Of a stretch of DNA of 34,130 nt, positions 1 to 7,932 are shown piece by piece (position 1 is the first letter of the stretch; every line of letters starts with the position of its first letter). This stretch comes from Planctomycetota bacterium (GTDB lineage Bacteria > Planctomycetota > Phycisphaerae > Sedimentisphaerales > Anaerobacaceae), in contig DAOWID010000486.1 in the NCBI GenBank assembly GCA_030641115.1, positions 1 through 34,130 on the forward strand. The letters run 5' to 3'. The translations under genes and the position numbers were made by a program. The notes beneath the pieces are model-generated. The model saw only the letters and a program-made list of their open reading frames with translations. It searched no databases and was not told where the DNA came from.

Positions 1-3000
1 ACGGCAAATTCCTGCGGGTTCTCAATCTTTGTGATAGTAATAGTCACATCGCACGGGCATGCCCCGGCAGGCACTACCACGGAAACGTCGTCTGCGCCGG
101 TTATGGTTGCGGGGTCGGTTCCCACGGTTGCGCCCGAGGAACTGGTAATCTGTTTTGATGTCAACACGTCCGGCTGCATGAAAGTGCTTGCGGCATAGTA
201 AATCTCCGTATTCGTATTCCTGCCATCGGTCCACACCAGATACGGATGGCCGTACTGGTCTATGTCCATTGCAGGTTCGCTCTGGTCGGCACTCGAGCTT
301 CCATCGCCTACCAGCACATTTGTTCCATAACCGGAGTTTGTCTGCGTCAGGTAAAGATCGGTATCGCTGGTGCTGCCGGCAACGTTTCGCTCATCCAGCC
401 AGGTAGCGAAGACCCTTAAGCTGCTGCCTGCGCTGCCGGTAACGGCGATCGCCGGTGAGAGCTGGTCGGCGCCCGAGGTATCGTCGATGAGGTTGCTTCC
501 GCTTAATGGGCTGCTCGGCAGGCCGTCCGAAGAAGCGTAGTATATGTCTTTGTCGCCTGATGTCTGATCGACCCATAGCAGATGCAAAATCGAGCCGGTG
601 GATTCGACGGCAATTGCGGGGCTTGATTGATCAGCCGCCTTGTCTATTATCAGCACATTGGTCCAGGAGCTGCCGGTGGCCCCGTAAATGTCATTGGATG
701 AGTTTCTGCCGTCTGTCCAGAGAACATAGGCCGTATTGGACGAATCTATCGCAATGGCTGGGGCGACCTGGTCGGAACCATCGGAAGTTATTCTCGTGAG
801 TGTTTTCGTGAGAAAGGCGTTGCTCGATGCGGCGATATATATGTCCTGATTGCCCGCCCGGTCATCCTGGAAAACGACGTGTGCGCGATTCGGAGATTGA
901 CCATCAACAGCCAGGGCAGGATTGATTTGGTTGTCGTTCGAATCGGTGACCCTTTGCTCGGCAGACCAGGTAGTTCCCCCGGTTGAGGTCGAAGTGTAGA
1001 TATCCCAGTTGCCGCGTCTGTTATCCTGCCAGACGACGTACAGCTTGTCATCGGCACCCAGCGCGACAGCGGGATTGCACTGGTCGGCGGCGTTATCTGT
1101 AAGCCGGACACCGGCGCCGAAAGTGTCCGAACCGGCTGCGAGTTTGGCAAGATAGATGTCCCTGCTGCCGGATGCACCGGCGTGCCAGACGGCCCATATA
1201 TTGCCGCTGCTGTCCCGGACGGTAGCAGGAGCGCCCTTATTGAGTGAGTCTGAACCGACCTGTTCGTTCTTGCCGAACGAGCGCATCTCGGTCCTGAAGG
1301 AATAGGTCTGCTCGGTCATTACATTTCCAGCGAGGTCCGTGGCATTAACCGTGACGGTCTTGGTCTCGTCGAAGCCGAATATCTGGCTCGACTGGTACGC
1401 ATAAGTATAGTTGGCTTTCGTACCTGCCCTTCGGCAATTGCCGCCGGCGCTGGTATAGTCTGGCGTATTGCCGGTGTATATGATGTCGTTGTCGAGCTTG
1501 ATGGTTACGGAATTGGCATCGACCCCTTTGCCGTCATCCACAACGTGCAGGACTATCAGGCTGTTCAAGGGGGCCTGGATGGAGTCGGCGTCCGGCGAGG
1601 AATTGGCAACAGCGGGCGCTGAGGCATCACCGACAACGATAGTCATTGTCTGCGAGTCTTCCAGATCGCCGTCACTTACAACAAAGGTTATTTGATAACT
1701 GCTGTCGGCCTGTGCGGCCGTCGGTGTCCAGTTGAAGGTTTGGTCGGTAAGTGCCGCTCCGGCGGGCAAACCAGTCGCTGAATACTCAATCGTATCGCCG
1801 TCAGGGTCGGTTGCGTCTATTCCAAATGTCAAGAGGGCATTGTCGGCAACGGATTTGTCGGCTGTGGTCTCCAGTACGGGCGCTCTGTTGACGTTATTGA
1901 CCGTTACGGTGACGGTTTCGGAGTCCTCGGCCTGGCTGTCACTCGCAGTGAAGGTCACCTCGAAGCTTCCTGCCTGTTCGTATCCCGGAGTCCAGATGAA
2001 CGTCTGGCCGGCAAAGGCTGCTCCGCTCGGCAGGCTCCCGGCTGAGTAGCTTATCGTGTCACCATCGGCATCGGCGGCGCTGACGGAGAAGCTCAGCAGG
2101 CCGGCCTCGTTGACCGACTGACTGCCGACTGCTGCAAGTACAGGCGCTCGATTGATATTACTTATGGTGATGGTAATGGTTTCGGAGTCCTGATCTTCGC
2201 CGTCGCTCGCAATGAAGGTTACGTCAAAACTCCCGGCCTGGGTATAGCCGGGCGTCCAGCTAAAAGTCTGGCCGGAGAAGGTCGCGCCGGTCGGCAAGTC
2301 CTGGGCCGAGTAGGTTAGCGTTTCACCGTCGGGATCGGTGGCGGATGCCGTGATTGTCAAAAGAGTATTCTCGCTTGTAGATTTATTGCCGATTGCCGTT
2401 AGGACAGGGGTCCTGTTGATGTTATTTACGGTTATGGTTACCGTCTCTGAATCCTGACTTTCACCGTCACTGGCAATGATGGTGACGCCATGCGTCCCCG
2501 CCTGGGCATATCCCGGCGTCCAACTGAAGCTCTGACCGGAGAAAGTTGCCCCGCTTGGCAGACCTGTAGCCGAATATGTAATAGTGTCCCCGTCACCGTC
2601 AGTTGCGCTCACCGTAAAGGCCAAAGCGGTATTCTCATTTACAGACTTACTGCCGATCTCCTGGAGCACCGGAGATTGGTTGCTCGAAGGCGATGAAACG
2701 TATTCGTAACATCCGGCATCAGGGGTCGTGCCACGAGAATTGCCCAAAATATCTGTTGCCGGTGCATTTGGAGCACCTATATCGACTGCGTTTGAGTCGG
2801 CGGCAAGCTGATAATTGTAACCATCATAATCCACGAACTCGTTTTGCCACATGTCAATATCTACAACTTCAACAGAATTATCGCCATAAGGAAAATTTGC
2901 ATCATCTATATGAACCCACCAATATCGAACAACATTATAATCTTCGATTCCTGGGTTTGGCGTTTTGGGGTCGTAATCCTCTCCCTCATATCTTTGCTGA

Positions 3001-4403
3001 AAATCTACGATCTCTATTACATTGCCGGTAAAATCATCACACTGTGCATCCCAAATAAATTCAAGTCGTTCATTAGGCAGCGTATTGTTGCGAACAATAA
3101 GATTTCGATGAGTACCGGAAAATGCAACGCCCCTCCCGGAACCGTAGAGGTTATAAAGTAAATTGTTTTCATAGACCATATTGTTATAGCTGACTGAACC
3201 ATCTTTGGACGACCCCGACCATACACCTTGTGCATCCGACCAGGTATAAGCCCCAATATCGTGGATTATATTGTTTATAACAATCACATTATTAGGGTCA
3301 TAACTTCCACTCTGGGGATATGTTTGGATGCCGTCCAGGTGATAGTTAGCGGTCGTTTCTATCTTTGTGATTGTCGGGTAATCCTGCCCAATCGCATTCT
3401 TCAACGTAATAGTATTACTATCAAAGGAGCTAACTTCATAGAATGCACCACTAACACGGATGCCATCTACGGTTAAGATAAGGAACTGAACATAACTCGA
3501 ACTCCATCCATCAAAAGGAGTGCCTGAATTTGCCGTAATAATCTTGGATGCGTCGTCATAGGAAGCTCCGGTGGTATCTGTATATACCACTGGACGCATT
3601 ATGTGGTGAATGGTATTGTTGCTAATTGTACTGCTCCGACCCTGAAGAATAATGCCATCAGAGTACAAATCGTGCAGAATGTTGTTATGTATAGTCCAGT
3701 CATTTCCCCAAAAGGTTATAGCGTGTTGGGTGTGAGTAATATTGCAATCTGTAATCGTAACATGCTCGGTCTCAACAGTTGTCTTCAGCGTCCAGATACC
3801 AAATCTGAAATCAGAAATCGTACAATCACTAACTTCAATCTCAGTACAAGCATTCAAACTCACTGCTGCATTAGCAGTGCCCCAATCCTGAAATGCATTA
3901 GCCGGTGAACTGTCTCCATCGATAGTACAATTTCGTAAGCGAACATAGTTACATAAATGAGCAAAAACGGCTCTATGGTCGGCAGAAGGATTGCCAGGAC
4001 CTATGGTAATGCCTTCAAAGTGCAAATACTTATCAAAAGGGCCGGTCCATAGCCCTAACACAATATATGTAAATACCGGCGTGTGTCCATTATCGGCCTT
4101 ATATGTAACCCAATTGGTACGAACAGTAGTTGCATCGATAAAGGCGCCGTAATTACCCGAGCGGAGTAAAACAGTATCGCCTTCTGCAACAGTTGACTGT
4201 GCTCTATAAAGGCTCTGCCACGGACGGACGCTTGTGCCAGGATCCGAGTCGTCGCCGTTGGGGTCGAGGTAGTATGTTGCTGCTGTTGCAACTGGAGGAT
4301 GAAGAAATAAACCGGCAACGATCAGAGAAAAAGTAAAGAATACCCGGAAGGGGCCGTGTATGGATGCCGGCCAGACTCTTCTTGCGTTATCGTTCGTAAA
4401 CAT
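1..4403 (-). CDS. Large secreted surface protein, 3' end outside window: signal peptide + right-handed parallel beta-helix / choice-of-anchor-Q-like region + four Ig-like (He_PIG/cadherin-like) repeats + seven-repeat beta-propeller-like region
   Basis: Reverse-strand translation from ATG at 4403 (upstream GGGGTGG as SD): MFTNDNARRVWPASIHGPFRVFFTFSLIVAGLFLHPPVATAATYYLDPNGDDSDPGTSVRPWQSL... The segments I translated (4403 to ~2150 and ~1700 to 1) contain no stop. The frame at position 1 (...NPQEFA + GT) matches the frame set by the ATG at 4403 (4403 = 3x1467+2). 'YQLAADSNAVDIGAPNAPATDILGNSRGTTPDAGCYEY' is choice-of-anchor-Q-like. Not in the supplied ORF track, probably because it is open at the edge. 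Confidence 0.88.
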   Translation of the reverse strand, partial: MFTNDNARRVWPASIHGPFRVFFTFSLIVAGLFLHPPVATAATYYLDPNGDDSDPGTSVRPWQSLYRAQSTVAEGDTVLLRSGNYGAFIDATTVRTNWVTYKADNGHTPVFTYIVLGLWTGPFDKYLHFEGITIGPGNPSADHRAVFAHLCNYVRLRNCTIDGDSSPANAFQDWGTANAAVSLNACTEIEVSDCTISDFRFGIWTLKTTVETEHVTITDCNITHTQHAITFWGNDWTIHNNILHDLYSDGIILQGRSSTISNNTIHHIMRPVVYTDTTGASYDDASKIITANSGTPFDGWSSSYVQFLILTVDGIRVSGAFYEVSSFDSNTITLKNAIGQDYPTITKIETTANYHLDGIQTYPQSGSYDPNNVIVINNIIHDIGAYTWSDAQGVWSGSSKDGSVSYNNMVYENNLLYNLYGSGRGVAFSGTHRNLIVRNNTLPNERLEFIWDAQCDDFTGNVIEIVDFQQRYEGEDYDPKTPNPGIEDYNVVRYWWVHIDDANFPYGDNSVEVVDIDMWQNEFVDYDGYNYQLAADSNAVDIGAPNAPATDILGNSRGTTPDAGCYEYVSSPSSNQSPVLQEIGSKSVNENTALAFTVSATDGDGDTITYSATGLPSGATFSGQSFSWTPGYAQAGTHGVTIIASDGESQDSETVTITVNNINRTPVLTAIGNKSTSENTLLTITASATDPDGETLTYSAQDLPTGATFSGQTFSWTPGYTQAGSFDVTFIASDGEDQDSETITITISNINRAPVLAAVGSQSVNEAGLLSFSVSAADADGDTISYSAGSLPSGAAFAGQTFIWTPGYEQAGSFEVTFTASDSQAEDSETVTVTVNNVNRAPVLETTADKSVADNALLTFGIDATDPDGDTIEYSATGLPAGAALTDQTFNWTPTAAQADSSYQITFVVSDGDLEDSQTMTIVVGDASAPAVANSSPDADSIQAPLNSLIVLHVVDDGKGVDANSVTIKLDNDIIYTGNTPDYTSAGGNCRRAGTKANYTYAYQSSQIFGFDETKTVTVNATDLAGNVMTEQTYSFRTEMRSFGKNEQVGSDSLNKGAPATVRDSSGNIWAVWHAGASGSRDIYLAKLAAGSDTFGAGVRLTDNAADQCNPAVALGADDKLYVVWQDNRRGNWDIYTSTSTGGTTWSAEQRVTDSNDNQINPALAVDGQSPNRAHVVFQDDRAGNQDIYIAASSNAFLTKTLTRITSDGSDQVAPAIAIDSSNTAYVLWTDGRNSSNDIYGATGSSWTNVLIIDKAADQSSPAIAVESTGSILHLLWVDQTSGDKDIYYASSDGLPSSPLSGSNLIDDTSGADQLSPAIAVTGSAGSSLRVFATWLDERNVAGSTSDTDLYLTQTNSGYGTNVLVGDGSSSADQSEPAMDIDQYGHPYLVWTDGRNTNTEIYYAASTFMQPDVLTSKQITSSSGATVGTDPATITGADDVSVVVPAGACPCDVTITITKIENPQEFA
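185..1250 (-). repeat. Seven tandem beta-propeller-like repeats (DQxxPAIAVD...VVWxDxRxxxxDIYxA)
   Basis: Seven units read directly: LNKGAPATVRDSSGNIWAVWHAGASGSRDIYLAK; DQCNPAVALGADDKLYVVWQDNRRGNWDIYTST; DNQINPALAVDGQSPNRAHVVFQDDRAGNQDIYIAA; DQVAPAIAIDSSNTAYVLWTDGRNSSNDIYGAT; DQSSPAIAVESTGSILHLLWVDQTSGDKDIYYAS; DQLSPAIAVTGSAGSSLRVFATWLDERNVAGSTSDTDLYLTQ; DQSEPAMDIDQYGHPYLVWTDGRNTNTEIYYAA. Confidence 0.85.
1636..2690 (-). repeat. Four tandem ~264-bp (~88-aa) Ig-like/putative cadherin repeats inside the large surface protein
   Basis: Recurring protein pattern 'NxSPVLxxIGNKSxxENTxLxFTVSATDxDGDxxTYSAxxLPxGATFSGQxFSWTPGYxQAGxxxVTxIASDGExQDSETVTITV'; DNA landmarks (c/tggagtcctg-like) recur near 1651, 1918, 2181 and 2446. 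Confidence 0.85.
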
Positions 4404-4551
4404 TTCACCACCCCTAAACATTAAACAAAAACTTATTACCACATACCTTTCCAGTATAAATGGTAACAATAAATCGCCTCAGGGGCAAACATAACATTTC
4501 GGCTGAGCTGGACTCAGATACGGCGAGTTGGCGATTTTGTTCTTGGAGACG

Positions 4552-4570
4552 GATTAACACAGATTAACAC
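4552..4570. repeat. Short tandem direct repeat GATTAACAC-a-GATTAACAC
   Basis: Two perfect 9-bp copies at 4552-4560 and 4562-4570 in the divergent intergenic region. Confidence 0.6.
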
Positions 4571-4586
4571 TGTTTGAGATATTTGG

Positions 4587-4606
4587 ATTCGCGCTTGCGC
4601 GGGAAT
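4587..4606. repeat. REP-like / dRS3-like small inverted repeat
   Basis: ATTCGCGCTTGCGCGGGAAT: GCGC/GCGC stem plus ATTC/GAAT with a GG bulge. Resembles the ATTCCC-N8-GGGAAT dispersed repeat type with one mismatch. Confidence 0.4.
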
Positions 4607-4902
4607 GACAATCTCTGTTATCCTATTGTAATGAAAGCACTTACGTCAATGTCAGTCTCAACAACGGTCAGCTTGAGTAAGATAGTGAATTGCGTTTGAG
4701 AATTTGGGCGAAAAGTGTGCGATTTGACGGTGGTTTTGAGTTTTTGCAGAGGCAACGAGTTTCTCCGTCCGAGAACGCGGGGCATCTTGGGGGGAATAGC
4801 AGAATTTATGTATGGTTTGCTTGTCAACTAAGCGGATTGCAGCCCATTATCGGAACTTATAGTTGGGGGCACTAATTTTTACTTTTTCCGAAAAATTTTG
4901 CC

Positions 4903-4931
4903 TTGACAGGGGACGATATAGCAAATACAAT
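4903..4931 (+). promoter_or_regulatory. Predicted sigma70-type promoter for the EPS/exosortase cluster
   Basis: TTGACA (4903-4908), 17-bp spacer, TACAAT (4926-4931); first gene begins ~105-180 bp downstream. Confidence 0.65.
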
Positions 4932-5037
4932 TCTATCGAGTTGTTTGGTGATCTCAAGGAGGAGGTCTTCCCATTCTTTCGGTAGTAATTGTGCTTATTG
5001 TGCCCAGAGGGTCGTATTGTAGTTTTGAAGTGCTACT

Positions 5038-5868
5038 TTGGGGCTGTCCTGCTTGATGTATTCATTTAAGAATAGTTGTTCGATGGAACCGGAGAGGGGA
5101 TTGAGACAGATGCGTGGCGCTGCGGGCAAGACGCCGGCATGGTTGATCTGGATTCTGGCCGTTCTGCTGCTGGTATCGGCCGGGGTAGCCTACCGCATTC
5201 CGGCACACCACTTGAAGCTGCTTGGTGAGGCCCCGATTGCGCTTCCCGTCCCTCTGAGCGATTTCCCCATGCAGATCGGCGGTTGGAAAGGCAGCGAGCT
5301 GTCCATTCGCGCGACTACCAGGGAGTATATGGAGGAACACTTTGCGGACGATTTTTTCAGCCGACGATACGTCAATTCTGCCGCCAAACTCTGGGCGGAC
5401 GTCTATGTGGTATATTGCTCGACGCGGCCGGGCGGCATATTGGGCCATCGGCCTCGGGCATGCTATCCGGCGCACGGCTGGCTGCACGATGGCAGCGAAA
5501 CATCGCAATTTACCTCGCAAGCCGGGCGGCAAGTAGCTTGTCTGATACATCGATTCCACAAGCCGCCTCCGGTGCACGACGAGAAGGTTGTCTTGAGCTT
5601 TTACATCTTGAACGGCGAGATTACGACGAATGAAGGGGATTTCTCCGGGGTTTTTGGTCGAAGACCTAATCTTGCCGGTGATCCGGGTCGATATGTGGCT
5701 CAGGTGCAAATAAGCTCGCCGCTGGAGAGTTCGGTCATAAAGGCGGCTGAGGGTATAGCGGACCTCGTGTTTGACTTCCTGCCGGATGAAAACGGCCGAG
5801 TCAGATCAAGTGGAAACATCAAGCCGCGAAGCGGCGACGGGGAAAGCAAACCGCGGAGCGGCGGCTAA
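5038..5868 (+). CDS. epsI: EpsI-like exosortase-associated protein (true start probably ATG 5110)
   Basis: N-terminal TM (AWLIWILAVLLLVSAGVAYRI), 'FPMQIGGWKGSEL', 'VYVVYCSTRPGGILGHRPRACYPAHGWLHDG': typical EpsI/DUF3485-type motifs. Confidence 0.75.
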   Translation: MGLSCLMYSFKNSCSMEPERGLRQMRGAAGKTPAWLIWILAVLLLVSAGVAYRIPAHHLKLLGEAPIALPVPLSDFPMQIGGWKGSELSIRATTREYMEEHFADDFFSRRYVNSAAKLWADVYVVYCSTRPGGILGHRPRACYPAHGWLHDGSETSQFTSQAGRQVACLIHRFHKPPPVHDEKVVLSFYILNGEITTNEGDFSGVFGRRPNLAGDPGRYVAQVQISSPLESSVIKAAEGIADLVFDFLPDENGRVRSSGNIKPRSGDGESKPRSGG

Positions 5869-5989
5869 AGACACACAAAGGCAAGGATGGCCCCATAAGG
5901 TGTTGCCTAACAAGAGGTTATGTCGATTCTCTCGATGTGACCCACGGGGACGGCGTGCAAGTGGCCATCGGCCGATTTCGATTCAATGA

Positions 5990-7186
5990 TTGACTGTTGG
6001 GAGGTATTGGAGTGGAGTTCTCTTGATGGACGAAGGGCACAATACACAAATGAAGCAGAAGCCAGAGTTGCGCGGACAAGTGCTGGAAGGGCCTAGCGAT
6101 ATTGCCGAGGTTGGTAAAGACTGGGACGATTTGTTCGAGCGTGCGCGGGATGCGACGTCGTTCCTCTCGCGTGCCTGGGCGGAGACGTTCATGAGCGAGA
6201 AACGCATTAGAGGAACTCCGCTCTTAGTTGTGGTCTGGGCCGGCCCCAAGCTTGCGGCTCTACTGCCACTGAGTATTAGGAGTTTCTGTGGCATACGTGT
6301 GGCGGAGCCTATAGGTACAACTAAACCCTCATACCTCGGACTTCTGGCGGACCTACACTATGCTGGCGCGATCCAGGTTGTAGCTGATGTCTGGATAAGA
6401 GAAAAAGTGGCCCATGCCTTTTACGATAAATATTTATCTTCACTCGATGAAACTACAAACGAATTATTAGCAGAGTTAGCTAATCACGGCTTTACATATA
6501 AGCTTGGATTTCGCCGCATTTGTCCGTGGATTCGTCTGAACAGATCTTTCGAGGATTACCTTCAAAAAACAAAGAGCGGCAAACGACGCAAGAAATTGCG
6601 CTATCAGGAAAGGCAGGTATTTAACGCAGGCGACGTAGCGGTTGTTCGCTACGCTGGCACAGATATTACGTCGGAAGTTATCGCGCGTATCGCTGCCATT
6701 CAGAAGGAAAGCTGGATGAAGAGACGTGGCGCAGCAGTCTTAGGACAGCCATTCTATCAAAAATTATTAATTGAGATGGCTAAAGCCGGTTTGGGCCACG
6801 TTTGGCTCATGACAAAGGATGGCGACGATGTTGCCTTCGCCTATACCTTTGTATCGCACAAGAAACTCCATCTTAGGTGGATAGCCTTCAAGCTCAAATA
6901 CGAATCTTCTTTGTCCTTCGGGAAAATACTGACCATGCGGATGATTCGTGATGCTTGTGAAGACCAAATTGTATCTTTTGACCTTGGTTTCGGGGATTCT
7001 GAATGGAAACAGTTTTGGGCTACAGATAGTCGTGATGTTGAGAGGGTCGTTGCAGGGCGTGGCGTTTTGGGGTATTTCGCTGTCTTGTGGTATGGCGCCA
7101 CATGGTGGCTCGCTGAGCAGAAATGGCTGTTTTCGTTGTATTCTAGGTTTAAAAGATGGGGCAGAATTCGTCAACAAGGGAGGTAA
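5990..7186 (+). CDS. CelD/FemAB-like GNAT-fold acyl/aminoacyl transferase (start may be ATG 6026)
   Basis: 'KSGKRRKKLRYQERQV', 'IQKESWMKRRG', 'VSFDLGFGDSEWKQFWATDSRDV' resemble the CelD/BioF2-like acetyltransferase family. Confidence 0.7.
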   Translation: MTVGRYWSGVLLMDEGHNTQMKQKPELRGQVLEGPSDIAEVGKDWDDLFERARDATSFLSRAWAETFMSEKRIRGTPLLVVVWAGPKLAALLPLSIRSFCGIRVAEPIGTTKPSYLGLLADLHYAGAIQVVADVWIREKVAHAFYDKYLSSLDETTNELLAELANHGFTYKLGFRRICPWIRLNRSFEDYLQKTKSGKRRKKLRYQERQVFNAGDVAVVRYAGTDITSEVIARIAAIQKESWMKRRGAAVLGQPFYQKLLIEMAKAGLGHVWLMTKDGDDVAFAYTFVSHKKLHLRWIAFKLKYESSLSFGKILTMRMIRDACEDQIVSFDLGFGDSEWKQFWATDSRDVERVVAGRGVLGYFAVLWYGATWWLAEQKWLFSLYSRFKRWGRIRQQGR

Positions 7187-7193
7187 CGTTATT

Positions 7194-7853
7194 TTGAACG
7201 CTAACCTCTCAGAAAACGAAAAGACTTTTCGGCTGGTTGATACAGCTGACATCGATTCTATTGTTGAGATTTGCAGGGCTGCTTTCCCAAAGGTCGTTCG
7301 TTGGCAAGGAGCTCGATTCGTAGCAAAGAAGTGGTGTAAGGTCTGGCTTCACTCGTTATCAAATGAAACGTGGGTTTGTGTGAGTGGGAGAGTGATACTT
7401 GGATTCTTGGTTCTGAAGTTGAATCAATACCCGGCCAGCAAAGAAAGCCAAGAACATTGTCCACGTTTATTGATAAGGATGTCTGCTTTAATGATTTGTC
7501 CTAATGTTGTTTTGTCTCGCCTTAAGAATATGGCTATTTCTTATATGAGGAAAAACAAGCACCGATCAGCGAATGAATCCTGCGATGCAGAAGCGAAGAG
7601 CTCTAATTCTGCTGAAGAAAGAAAAGTGATATGGTTTGGGCCTATGGCCGTCTCACTTGACAAACGGAGGTGTGGTATCGGTACGGAGCTTTTACGTTTC
7701 GCGGAAGACAGAGCTAAGGTATTGGGTTACGAGATGATTAAACTTAGCGTTGATAATTGCAACGAACCAGCGATAACACTGTATGAGAAAATCGGGTTCA
7801 CACGAACTTCGGCGGCAAAAGACCAACTCTATTATACTAAGCTGCTCACATGA
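7194..7853 (+). CDS. GNAT N-acetyltransferase (ORF open from 6948; likely start TTG 7194 behind GGGAGGT)
   Basis: 'MAVSLDKRRCGIGTELLRFAEDRAKVLGYEMIKLSVDNCNEPAITLYEKIGFTRT' is a GNAT acetyl-CoA binding region; SD at 7178-7184. Confidence 0.75.
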   Translation: MNANLSENEKTFRLVDTADIDSIVEICRAAFPKVVRWQGARFVAKKWCKVWLHSLSNETWVCVSGRVILGFLVLKLNQYPASKESQEHCPRLLIRMSALMICPNVVLSRLKNMAISYMRKNKHRSANESCDAEAKSSNSAEERKVIWFGPMAVSLDKRRCGIGTELLRFAEDRAKVLGYEMIKLSVDNCNEPAITLYEKIGFTRTSAAKDQLYYTKLLT

Positions 7854-7932
7854 GAGGGCAGTTAGCAAAACTAACAGGATAGTCTGGGCGACAGCCAATA
7901 AGCAATTCAAAAGATAACAAACATTCGCATTT

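Noticed and set aside
1636-2690. CRISPR-like array from regularly spaced similar DNA
   Set aside because: Period is ~264 bp, copies are divergent and encode in-frame Ig-like domains; no short identical repeats with unique spacers anywhere in the window.
22-4318. Scattered small ORFs on both strands in the track (e.g. 788-1177 -, 1732-2049 +, 3603-3908 +, 4055-4318 -)
   Set aside because: All overlap the single coherent minus-strand frame from 4403 with signal peptide and repeat domains; their own translations are low-complexity or domainless.
4618-4875. Opposed ORFs in the divergent spacer (4618-4827 -, 4690-4875 +)
   Set aside because: No recognisable domain and no clear SD; they overlap each other and are most likely chance ORFs.
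5062-5709. 215-aa minus-strand ORF opposite the EpsI-like gene
   Set aside because: Shadow ORF; Arg/Pro/Gln-rich without family motifs, while the plus strand has clear EpsI-like motifs.
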